Source: Struthio camelus (Eukaryota; Chordata; Aves; Struthioniformes; Struthionidae). Taken from it: a DNA stretch of 64,000 nucleotides. Where the stretch lies: the NCBI RefSeq assembly GCF_040807025.1, contig NC_090951.1, positions 2,356,001 through 2,420,000 of the forward strand, in the 5' to 3' direction. Positions 26,661 to 36,416 of the stretch are shown here, piece by piece. Position numbers and translations under genes: made by a program. The notes beneath the pieces are model-generated. The model was given only the letters and a program-made list of their open reading frames with translations, was not told the DNA's origin and searched no databases. How positions within the stretch are numbered: the first letter of the stretch is position 1; each line of letters opens with the position of its first letter.

Positions 26661-29143
26661 TCTGAAGGTGAGAGTTACTGTTTGGATCAGGGATCTGGGG
26701 AGAAAAGCCTGTGTTTGGAAGCAGTTTACTTTGTGCAGAATTGCAGGCAGCCTCCTCAGCACAGCTAGAAGAGAAACCTCTCCCCCGGGATCTTGCTCTT
26801 GTCCTCAGCACTGGGAAAGTTTATATACTACCCCCACGTCTACTGTCCTTCTAAGAGATACTCTGTTCAGCATCCGCATAACTGTTTTACAGTTAGAGAG
26901 GCTTGTTTCCCATCTTTCTTAAAAGTTGTAATAGTTGGAAACATACTTTTGGTTTTGTTTTGTGAGAGCATTTGATGTGAGTTTTCTGTGTGTTACCAGC
27001 AAGTGATGCAGTGGTGCCTCCTGAATTCGACTGTGAGCTTTTCAGAACAGCTCAAAGTCTCGTTTGAATTATATACGTGCACATAAAGAAGCCTAAATAA
27101 AGGTGGATCCCTAGCCAAAAGTCTGTGGTCTCTTAGGAGTGAGAAAAAAAAAAAAAAAAGAAATCTGCCATCCAGCTCCCTGAGAGCCAAGGCGGCAGCT
27201 GGCATGTGTTTCTCGGTGCCTTTTTCCCTCCTGGAACCGCTTAATCCCCTTCTGGGTGCTATGGAGGTTGGTAGCGTGATTCCCAGCTGCAAGGCACAGG
27301 GGCTGAAAAGCCAGCGGGCTAGTGTGCCAGCAGCGAGGAATGCGTGCCAAATCCATTAGCCCTGGATTAGTCCTGGATGAGGCTCAAAATCCCAGCCAGG
27401 CTGGCCAGAGGAGAGCGGCGTTTCGGGTCTTCTCCCGGGGCCTGCTGCAAACGCTGCCGGAGGGGCCGGCGGCCGGGCGGGCTCTGCGCAGGGAGGCTAC
27501 GGAGGGCCAGGGCCTGTTCACCACTCCTTCGCCTCTGCTAGAGGGGACAAAGTTAGCGAATTATTCGGGACTGAAACTTTACTCCAAAGCCTAGAGAGCT
27601 GGCCAGGGAGCTGCATTCTTGTGCTGTCGAAATAAGATATTTCAAATTTGTTTTTAAAATTTGGTTTAAAGTGCATGCATATCGAGGGCTGAAACTGAAA
27701 CGAAACGTTCCAGCAGGTTTGAAAGCAAATTTTACTTCTCGTTTCCCCTCGTGGGGTATGTTGAAATGTTGGGCGTTTTGTTCCACTTCACACTGAAGTT
27801 TTAAAAACCTTAACGGAACAGAAACTTCCATGCTCAGCACAGCTCTTGTGATGGCCTGGGTAAGCGGATTAGAGTTCACCATCAGGCTTTTGTACCCGCA
27901 GTATCTATGTTGACAGGTTAATACCTAACAGCTCTCCTGCCTGGATCTCAAAGCGCTTTTAAATCACTGATTACCTATGTGTCTGAAAGGGAGGCAAATA
28001 CAGCGTCCCGCTGTTACGACACCCTCCTGCGGGTCCGAAGCTGAGGCTGCGATTCCCATGTCCGGTGCGGAATATCACCACCCCGGTGGTGTTCCAGAGC
28101 GAATGCAATTTGACCTCACATTTGGAAATCGGTCCTAGGAAAGTTCTTTGCAGATGGAAATTGCAGTAGGAGCCAGCACTGTTGTTTGAAAGGTTGCACA
28201 ATTGCAAGGAAACTAATTTGCTTGGGAAGTTAGAAACCAGTCTCTGTATGGTAGGTGCAATTCATATCCTTTGAAATGGAAGGTTAAGGCGGTAAAGTCA
28301 TTTCAGAGATTTGAGAAATGTTTTTAAACCTAATCTGGCGCATGGCATAATTTCTGGCAGTTGAAGCGTTAGAAGTACTATTTGGTGCTATCTCTGTACT
28401 TTTCCTGGCCCAGCTGGCGGTGTCACCGTCTGAGGGGCCTGATCTGGCGTCGGAGGAGGAACGAGCTCGCCCCCGTTTCGTCCCACGGCTGCGGGACTCG
28501 GAGGGGTGCCGGGAGCCCTCCGAGTGGGTGAGACCGGCTGGTTTGCACAGGGCCAGTTAGCGCCAGGGGCTTGAGCATCCCTGCTTAGCCTCAAAAAACG
28601 TGCTGGCTCCTTCTGCTAATAACGCTGGTGGTTGCGTAGGAGCGTCACAAGTAAGAATCGAGCTGCAGCTCAGAGAGGAAAGTGTGAAGACCCCAGCTGA
28701 TGACTCCTCGCCAGCGACAGGCAGAAAGCGGGGAGGGCTGGGGTTTGTGCTGGAGGCAGCTCCTGTTTGTTCCAGGGTAGGCAGGTTACGTCCATCGCTG
28801 CCTCCTGCCAGGAAGAGAGGAGGTGCTGGAAAAGCTCATTATCCGGTATCATAGTTGGTAGAGTTGCAAAAGAGAAACCTTTCCAGTTCCTCTGAGGGAG
28901 GAAGGGTGTCACAGAGCCCCTGCTCCAAGGGAAGGCTACGTGCTTGATTTGTGGCCGTTTCACTGGAACAGCTGTTAGAGAGGACTTTCTGGTGCCAAAG
29001 AGATAATCTGACTTCAGGGAAAATCTTAGTCCATGAGGGAACTGTTGTGAAAGCTGGCCACGTTGACCTCCTCCTGTGCGGGCTGTCTCTGTCAGTCCAG
29101 AGCTTTCCAAGAGCAACCTTTGCACTGACCTTCACCTCATCTC

Positions 29144-29806
29144 CTACTGCACCTCGGGCAGGCATCCATTAACAGGTGTCCTTGCCAAGGAGACCCTGTA
29201 GCCCTCTACATGTGCGGTAGGAAGGGAGCAGAGCATGGAGGATTCAGCGTGCAGCAAACAATTCCTGTGGGTTTGGACCCAGTACTGGAAACTGTGCAGC
29301 AACGGGTAGATCAGGTGCAGCAGCGAGGGGAGCAGCGCCAGGACGCAGACAGGCTCAGGCGTCTCGCGAGCGGCATGCTGTGCACCTCGGCCCGCCACGG
29401 CGCAGGCCAGCTCCCCTCCTGCGGGCTGCTCCGTCTGTGCCAGAGCCACGTCTCCTAGCGGCAAGGACCCGCAGGCCGCTGGGAGCGACTGGTCCAGCTG
29501 CCAGGCTGCTGCAGCCCTCAGCACCCGGCCCGTGGGGAGTCGGGTCCACACCGGATCACGGCAAAACGGCTGGATGACTGTCGGCATGCTGCCTGTCTCA
29601 GTCGCGTGTTGAAGATAAGCCGTAATGGCTGCGTCAAGGGTGTGGAGCTGAGTCTTCCCCTCTGCAGCCACCAGCAAGCGGCACGGAGCGGGGCCAAGGG
29701 CGCTGGGACTGCCTTTGCCTTCCGCGGTGGGTTGTACCTGGATGCATTTGGACCACGTCCAGGTCATATTTGCTAATGTAAGAGGAGCCCTGTAATCATT
29801 CAGCAA
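29144..29806 (-). other. Unassigned 220-codon open reading frame
   Basis: Minus-strand frame starting MLNDYRAPLTLANMTWTWSK and ending NGCLPEVQ. It includes a hydrophobic stretch near residues 155-170 (LALLPSLLHLIYPLLHSF). I recognise no family. It is longer than its immediate surroundings would predict but is in GC-rich sequence where stop codons are scarce. It could be a random frame, an old retroelement fragment or an unannotated gene. Confidence 0.2.
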
Positions 29807-30242
29807 TATGTCTCCTGACCACAGTGGACTTTGTAGGCAAACTGCTGTTCACACTTCAGGAGATGGGAGATAAGAGCTGTGCGAGTGCCCTGACCCGCCA
29901 TACAAATGAGCCGACACCAATAGCCGCTAAGCTATTATTCCCAGACCGAGGGCACTCAGCCTTGCTGTGTTATCTTCCCTGATGAGTTTAACCCAAGTCA
30001 ACAGTTTTAACGAACACCAAATGCAGTCCAGGGCTCGTGAGGGCTTGACAAGGGAAGAGCAGAGCAAGACAGTCCTTATGAGCAGGGAGTTCAGTCCTCA
30101 CGAGCTGGCTGTGTGAGGCACTGGGCAGGGCGGAGGGGGGCCGAGCGTTCCCCCGGAGCACGGGACCCCCTCTGCTAGGCTGGCTGGGGCCAGGCCTGGC
30201 GTGGAGCTGCCAGCACCCCTGCCCTGGGCACATGGGGGCTGC

Positions 30243-31125
30243 ACCAGGGTACCAGGGCACCGTGCACTGGGATGCCAGGGCTCCCTGCACTGGGGTATCA
30301 GGGCAACGCACACAGGTGGTACCTGAGCTCCATGCAGCGGGGTACCCAGGCATCGTGCACGGAGGGTACCTGAGCTCTGTGCACTGGGGGTACCAGGGCA
30401 CCGCGCACTAGAGGTACCCAAGTTCCGTGCAGCAGGGGTACCCGAGCTCCGTGCAGCGGTGGTACCCGAGCTCCGTGCACTGGAGGTACCAAGGCGCCGT
30501 GCACTGGTGGTACTCGAGCTCTGTGCACCGGGGTACCCGAGCTCCCTGCACTGGGGGAACCAAGGCACCGTGCACTGCGGGTACCAGGGCACCACGCACT
30601 AGAGGTACCCAAGCTCTGTGCAGCAGGGGTACCCGAGCTCCGTGCACCAGGGGTACCCGAGCTCCCTGCACTGGGGGAACCAAGGCACCGTGCACCGGGG
30701 GTACCCGAGCTCTGTGCACTGGGGGAACCAAGGCATCGTGCACCGGGGGTACCCGAGCTCCCTGCACCGGGGGTACCCGAGCTCCCTGCACCGGGGGAAC
30801 CAAGGCACCGTGCACCGGGGGTACCCGAGCTCCCTGAACCGGGGGTACCCGAGCTCCGTGCACTGGGGGAACCAAGGCACCGTGCACCGGGGGTACCCGA
30901 GCTCTGTGCACTGGGGGAACCAAGGCACCGTGCACCGGGGGTACCCGAGCTCCCTGCACCGGGGGTACCCGAGCTCCGTGCACTGGGGGAACCAAGGCAG
31001 CGTGCACCGGGGGTACCCGAGCTCCGTGCACTAGAGGTACCCGAGCTCCGTGCACCGGGGGAACCAAAGCACCGTGCACCGGGGGTACCTGAGCTCCGTG
31101 CACCGGGGGTACCCGAGCTGCGCGC
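30243..31125. repeat. 24-bp GC-rich minisatellite adjoining APRT
   Basis: About 37 tandem units of roughly 24 bp. One unit type has core GGTACCCGAGCTCCGTGCAC followed by CGGGG; a second has core GAACCAAGGCACCGTGCAC. The two types are interspersed. Because 24 is a multiple of three, long repetitive open frames appear on both strands; these are products of the array. The last unit ends about 70 bases before the APRT start codon. The 5' units near 30243-30420 are more diverged. Confidence 0.93.
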
Positions 31126-31196
31126 ACGGCGCCCCGCGGCTGCACCTCCCTCCCCGGCCCGCCCCGGCCCCGGCGGCTGCGCAGAGCGGCGGCGCC
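31126..31196 (+). promoter_or_regulatory. APRT: APRT core promoter and 5' UTR
   Basis: GC-rich, TATA-less stretch squeezed between the minisatellite and the start codon. CCCGCCCC at 31158-31165 is an inverted GC-box (SP1-type). The start has G at -3. The transcription start site cannot be placed from sequence. Confidence 0.55.
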
Positions 31197-31276
31197 ATGA
31201 GCGAGGAGCGGCTGCGGCGGGTGCGCGAGCGCGTGCGGTCCTTCGCCGACTTCCCGGTGCCCGGCGTGCTCTTCCG
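31197..31276 (+). CDS. APRT: APRT exon 1
   Basis: Encodes [20 protein letters not shown] then VPGVLF and two bases of Arg27. Donor GTGGGC follows. Confidence 0.95.
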
Positions 31277-34189
31277 GTGGGCGCGGGTCCTGCGGGCCGG
31301 GCCGGGCCGGGGGGCGCGAGAGCTGGGCCTGCGTTTGGGGAGAGGTGCACGGGGCGGGGGGGAGAGGCGCTTGGCCTAGGCGTGCGTTTGGGTGCGGGGT
31401 GCATTGCGGCTGGAGCAGAGGCTGCATGTGGGCAGGGGGGTGCATTGGGGCTGGGGTAGAGGGTGCATGTGGGCAGGGGGGTGCATTGGGGCTGGGGGTG
31501 CATTGGGGCCGCGGTAGAGGGTGCATGTGGGCAGGGGGGTGCATTGGGGCTGGAGCAGAGGGTGCATGAGGGCAGGGGGGTGCATCGGGGCTGGAGCAGA
31601 AGGTGCATGTGGGCAGGGGGGTGCATTGGGGCTGGGGTTGCCTTTAGGTAGGAGGTGCCTTGGGGCTGGAGCAGAGGGTGCATGTGGGCGGGGGGGTGTG
31701 CCTTTGGGAAGGAGGTGCATTTTGTTTGGAGGTGGATTTGGGCTGGGACTGTGGGTAGTTTGGACTACGTTAGGGGATGCATGTGAGCTGGGGTACGTTT
31801 GGGGAGGAGATGCATTGGGCTGGTGCAAGGGTTGCAGTGAGGCTGGTGTTGGGGCAGGACGGAGCTGGGGCAGAGGCAGGGGCTGTGCTGGCTCCGTCCC
31901 TTTCTGGGCAGCTGTGAGCTGCCTCCCTCACCCCGTGCAGCTCTCGCCCGCCCCTGGCAGCGCTGGGCGGGCTCTGGCCGGGGCAGCACTTGCAGGTTTG
32001 GGAGCTCTCCGTCATGGTTGCGCCTGGGAGCCAGAGCAGCCCCAGGAGGCAGCTGACGCCTGTCCCTCTGTTTGCAGCGATATCAGCCCCTTGCTGAAGG
32101 ACCCTGCAGCTTTCAGGGCTTTGATTGATCTTTTGGAAGCTCATTTGAAGGCCTCTTTCCCCCACATCGACGTAATTGCAGGTGAGTGCTTGCTGCAGGG
32201 TCCTTGGCCCCCCGGGCAGAGCGCCACGTTCGCAGCCCGCGCCGGCTCTGCGCCTGGTTTTGGATGTGGCAAATGCCATCCGATGATGCTTCAGTGCCAA
32301 TTTCATAATTCACTGCTTTTCTTCATTGGGAAAACAAAACAAAACAAAGTGTCATTCAGTTAGTACTGAAGGTCTGTGACACACTGTGCCTGCAAGGTCC
32401 AGCGCAGTGCCCTCGGCAAGGAGACCCTGTCCCCGCGTGTTCCTTCGCAGAAGGCCTCGCCGAGCCGACCGAAGCAGCCTTTGCGGTGATAGCGCGTTGC
32501 GACACCGAGAATAAAGCGCTTCGGGAGGGAGCGCTCGGGCTGGGCGATAGCCTAGAGTGCAGCGAGCCCACACCAAGCCTGCTCCCCAGCGCGAGCGATA
32601 ACCGCGGTGCGACCCCGGCGGCGTGGCTGCGCTGATACTGCGGCTTAACTGAACTTATCTCTGAAAATAGCTAGCGGGGAGCAAAGGGAGGCAGCGGCTG
32701 GGGGAGGCGTGCGAGCCCGAGCCCCAGGCGGCCACCCGCCGTGTGGCTCGGCGACCGCCCGCCGCGCCGGAGCGCGCTGGCCTGCTTGCAACCCGCGGAA
32801 GCGACTGTACGAGCCGAGCGCTTCCCGAGACCGCCTGAACGCGGGAAGGTAAAACGGGGATGTCGTGCAAAGAAACTCGAGTTGAACGAGCGTCTTTTAC
32901 GTAGCCCGGCTGCTCTGCTTCCCGCAGGCCTGGATTCCCGCGGCTTCCTCATAGGCCCACCTCTGGCGCAGAGATTGGGCATCGGCTTTGTGCTGATACG
33001 AAAAAAGGGGAAACTTCCCGGTCCGACGGAGTCCATCTCGTACACCCTCGAATACGGCAAGGTAACGCGTGCGGCGGGAAAGGGCCGTCCAGGCTGGCGG
33101 GTGCCGTGTGCGGGTCGGGGGGGGTCCGCGCCCTGGCACAGCCGGGCTCCGCGGCGAGCTGCGGACGTGCACTTTGTGCTTGTGAACCACAGTGTTTTGT
33201 TGGGGTTTTTTTTTTGGACATAACTTGGTGCTAAGTTGCCTTGAATTTGGGGGCTTGTAGGGTTGTTGTTGGCTCTGATGCGGTACTAATGGGTGCTGCC
33301 GCCTAGGTAAGGAGCAAAGCCCAGTGCCAGCATGGCCCCGGAATAGGGAGGAGAGGAAAGGGGGATGCGTGAGCACCGAGGGTGTTGCCCACTCTCCCAG
33401 TAAGTGCTGTAACCGAACGCCTTAAGTGCATGGCTTCAAAGCACCTCACTCGCCTCCTAACGCCACGTCCGCTGCTGCCCGAAGAGCTCTGCCGTAGGCC
33501 TCCGAACGCGCTACCACTGAGCACTAACAGCGGGCAAAGCCCAGCGACTGAAACCCCAAACTGGCGTTATTGCCGGGGCCGGCCGCTGCGCAGGACCGAG
33601 CCCTGCCTCCGAGGGTGCGCCCGTCCCCGGCGCGTTTCGGGAGGCTTCGCCCGCCGGAGAGCTCGCGGTGGGAGCGTAGCTCGCTCCAGGAAGGTTCGCG
33701 CCGGAGGGTTGGCCCCAGCGGCGGTCCGCCGTTGGCGCGTTTTTAGGGGCTGAGCGTTAGGGCTGCCCTCGCCGAAGGCCGCCGGAGCGAAAGGAAGCTG
33801 CTCTTTCCGTCCTGCAGGCCGAGCTCGAGATCCAGAGCGACGCCGTGGAACCGGGGCAAAAAGTGGTTGTCGTGGATGACTTGCTCGCAACCGGAGGTGA
33901 GGGAGGCAGGCGCGGGGCGAGCGGCGCCCGCAGCCCCGGCCGCTCCTGCCGGCGCGCGGGAAGGGGCCGGGCGCGAATCGCGCGGGGGCCCGGCCCGGCC
34001 CGGCCGCGCTCCTCGGTGACGGCTCGGCTGCGCCCGTGTCCCGCAGGTACCATGCGCGCCGCCTGCGAGCTGCTGCGGAGGCTGAAGGCGGAAATCCTCG
34101 AGTGCCTGGTGGTCATAGAGCTGAAGCTCCTGAAAGGGGCCAAGAAGCTCCAGTCGGTCCCTTTCTACTCGCTGCTGCAGTACGACTGA
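31197..34189 (+). CDS. APRT: Adenine phosphoribosyltransferase (complete)
   Basis: Cytosolic homodimer enzyme that converts adenine and PRPP to AMP and pyrophosphate (purine salvage). Five exons: 31197-31276, 32078-32181, 32928-33061, 33818-33896 and 34047-34189. All junctions are GT-AG and in phase. The protein is 179 residues, human 180. Visible landmarks are [18 protein letters not shown] (residues 19-36), GLDSRGFL (62-69), RKKGKLPGP with the dimer-loop region near residue 90, and the PRPP-binding motif [13 protein letters not shown] (122-134) with both aspartates. It ends FYSLLQYD. The start was chosen because it aligns with human [20 protein letters not shown]. An in-frame ATG exists upstream at 31050 inside the minisatellite. 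GALNS lies upstream on the same strand and CDT1 converges from downstream. Confidence 0.97.
31381..31735. repeat. G-rich ~41-bp minisatellite in APRT intron 1
   Basis: Roughly six to eight degenerate units built from GGGCTGGAGCAGAGGGTGCA and TGTGGGCAGGGGGGTGCATT. Strongly G-rich on the plus strand with many G3-G7 runs, so G-quadruplex formation is plausible. It begins about 100 bases after the exon 1 donor. Confidence 0.88.
32078..32181 (+). CDS. APRT: APRT exon 2
   Basis: Acceptor TTTGCAG. Starts with the third base of Arg27, encodes [20 protein letters not shown] and on to HIDVIA, then ends with one base of Gly62. Donor GTGAGT. Confidence 0.96.
32928..33061 (+). CDS. APRT: APRT exon 3
   Basis: Acceptor CCCGCAG. 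Encodes [20 protein letters not shown], the flexible-loop RKKGKLPGP and YTLEYGK. Donor GTAACG. 134 bases. Confidence 0.96.
33818..33896 (+). CDS. APRT: APRT exon 4
   Basis: Acceptor CCTGCAG. Encodes [15 protein letters not shown] and most of the PRPP-binding motif. Ends inside the GG pair of ATGGT. Donor GTGAGG. Confidence 0.97.
34047..34189 (+). CDS. APRT: APRT exon 5 with stop
   Basis: Acceptor CCCGCAG. Encodes [20 protein letters not shown] through [11 protein letters not shown]. Stop TGA at 34187-34189. I saw no canonical AATAAA within the following kilobase, so the 3' end of the transcript is undefined. Confidence 0.96.
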
Positions 34190-36252
34190 GGGTGCCGGCG
34201 GCGCGGGGGCTGCCCGGCGGCTCCTGCCGGGCAGCGGCAGCCCCGGCGCTCAGGCTGGGTGCTGAGCAGATGCTGTAAAAGTTTGAAGTCGCGTTAGTTT
34301 TGCAAGCCACAGATTAAGGTGCATTTAGCGTAAGAGTCCTTTTTTTTTTTTTTTTTTGAGCTCATCCTTTTAGGAAGAGGGAATAGCCCGATCATTTTTT
34401 TTTAGGAAGAAGCCCAGTGATTTATTTTTTTATTACTGCTATTTTTTTTAATGGAGACCAAAGTGAAAACGATGCTGCTGAGATCCGATAGCTTTGTGGG
34501 CCGCGTCGTGCGCGGGGAGCCCCGGGGACGGACGTCCGGCGGCTGGGCCCGGCGCGATGCTTTGCCCGAGGGAAGCGTAGCGGCGCGTCCGCCTTCGAGG
34601 GCGGTGGGCTCGCGCGGTTCGGGGAGAGCCCCGCGGGCTGCGCGCACCGAAACCCGCCGCGCCGCTTTGCTTCAGCGCAAGTTCCCCAGCGCTTTGCCCG
34701 CGCGCGCTGCTGACTTCAGGCGCCGGGATGCTGAAAGGCCGATACAGGCGTGGATCCTGTCTCGGTGTCCTTTTGGGCTTGGACGTGTGCTCCCAGGTGG
34801 GGTTCAGAGGGGCTCCCGGTGTGCCAAAGCCTCCCTGGGCCTGACAACAGTGAGGGACTGGTTCCCCCCCCCCCCCCCCAACCAGGGCTTGAACTCGCTG
34901 ATGAAATACATTTTTTTTACTTTTTTTAAACCTGTCTCAGAGCAGTTCTTGCAGCAGCTGAAGCTGTTAGCGACCCTCGTGCACCGTCTCCCCCCCTAAA
35001 TTGAGCGCCGGCCGGAGGGCCGAGGCTGCGCCCCGAGTGCTGGGAGGCAGCGCTGAGCCCGGTGGGCATCTCGGCTGCCTCGGGCCAGCTCGCGCAGCTT
35101 TAAGCGGGGACACTTTCCTGACCCAGTTAGCGGTCACCCCACCATCCTGCAGGTCACTGAGTGGGCTGGGAGTTAATCTTGTTGTGAAACCAGCTTTTTT
35201 TGGTGACAGCAGCAGTGCAAGGTTTTGGACATAGTGAAGGGCCAAGGCAGCTCCCGGCACCCATGCGGAGGGTGGCAGTCCTGCAGCACGCAGCGACCCA
35301 GCACGGTGCCTGCACCTCTGCAGGAAGCAGCACCCTCCTTGTACATGTGAGGTGGCCCCAGGCCTTGTCTGTCTTCCCCAGCCCCATCCAGCTGCTCCCC
35401 ACTGCAGGGAGCTTGGGCTTTCCCTTGCGTGAAAGCCACCCGTGCATGCCCTCAGCCCCGTCAGCTCCCCTCTCCAGCGGGAGAGGTGCTGCAGGTCCTC
35501 CACAGCCCTGGACTGAGCCGTAGTTACAAAAGCTGCATTTAGTTCTCTGCAAACCCCTGCTCATTTTTTCCAGCAAGTCTTTCTCCAGGAGTTGGATGAC
35601 AACCCAGCCCTTCCCCGCACAAGCCATTGCCATGGAGAGCCGTGGTGCTCCAGCAGAGCCGATCAAGGAGGAAGAGCACAGGGTTAACACGAGTCAGCTA
35701 TATTTAAACCATTTAATACAAAGATGTTTTGACAAGTCCTGTAGTCATTTCCAGCAAGAGCTGGAGCTGTGTTTCCCTCCCTTAAAAACAGAACAAGGCC
35801 CAGAGCTCTAAAACACCAGCAATTTGTGACTGCTCTCACTTCTTCCTCCTTGTCACCCTCTCACCGTACCCAGTCCTGCCTCCACACCCCCAGACTCAGT
35901 TAATGGAAGAAAGCTCTTGCATCAAACCTTCAGGAGAACATGGTAAGTCAAGAAGAGGTTGCTAGCTCCTCTTCACTGCTGAGGTGGGCATCATGGCACC
36001 CAAGGCTGCTCACCTTCAGAGCTCTCGAGGGTTGGGGGAGTTATGTCCTGATGGACCGTGGCAGAGGAAATAGTGGAAGTGAGGCCTGTTCATTGCAACC
36101 TCAGGCATCCCTGAGGGTGAACCTCCCAGCTCCTGGACCCTCAGACATGCCCGGCAGCCTACAAAAGTCCCACCAGTCCTGTGGACAGCATCCAGAGCTT
36201 GCTACATCTACAGCGCAGGTCACACACGAGACGGCTCAGCCCTCCAGCAGGC
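34190..36252. other. APRT-CDT1 convergent intergenic region and 3' UTRs
   Basis: No protein-coding frame is supported. It holds the APRT 3' UTR, poly-T runs near 34341 and 34396, a C16 run at 34864-34879 and the probable CDT1 3' UTR from about 35690 to 36252. Confidence 0.7.
35712..35717 (-). terminator. CDT1: Candidate CDT1 poly(A) signal ATTAAA
   Basis: The minus strand reads ATTAAA about 540 bases after the CDT1 stop. No AATAAA was seen nearer on this strand. This common variant hexamer is the best candidate, but use is unproven. Confidence 0.4.
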
Positions 36253-36416
36253 TCAGGGGGCTTCTGCCTCCTTGGCTGCCTGGGCAAGTCTCTCCGCAAT
36301 GACATTGAGGTCCTTGCCCTTGTCCAGTTTGATGTAAGTGTCTGTCCTGATGGTGTGGACGCTGACCCAGTCAGGCAGCAGCTCTGCGAAGAGGCGCAGG
36401 TGTTTCTCCATGTCAC
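36253..36416 (-). CDS. CDT1: CDT1 exon 10 with stop
   Basis: Encodes [40 protein letters not shown] and the C-terminus AAKEAEAP. Stop TGA at 36255-36253. Confidence 0.97.

Larger units (their letters stand above)
23151..30240. other. GALNS-APRT intergenic region: no supported gene
   Basis: Base composition changes here from AT-rich (to about 25 kb) to GC-rich (from about 28.4 kb). It contains the 35-bp duplication at 25338, a broken coding-like stretch near 25986-26660, a poly-A run near 27145 and an isolated 220-codon minus-strand frame at 29144-29806. None has splice or family evidence strong enough to call a gene. Confidence 0.65.

Noticed and set aside
1-30000. CR1 or LTR retroelements
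   Set aside because: I looked for typical CR1 3' words and LTR boundary signatures and saw none I could support. A RepeatMasker run would settle it.
30298-31683. 461-codon minus-strand frame and other long frames through the minisatellite
   Set aside because: They consist of 8-residue repeats (such as VPPVHGAR) that arise because the DNA repeat is 24 bp. They also run antisense through APRT exon 1.
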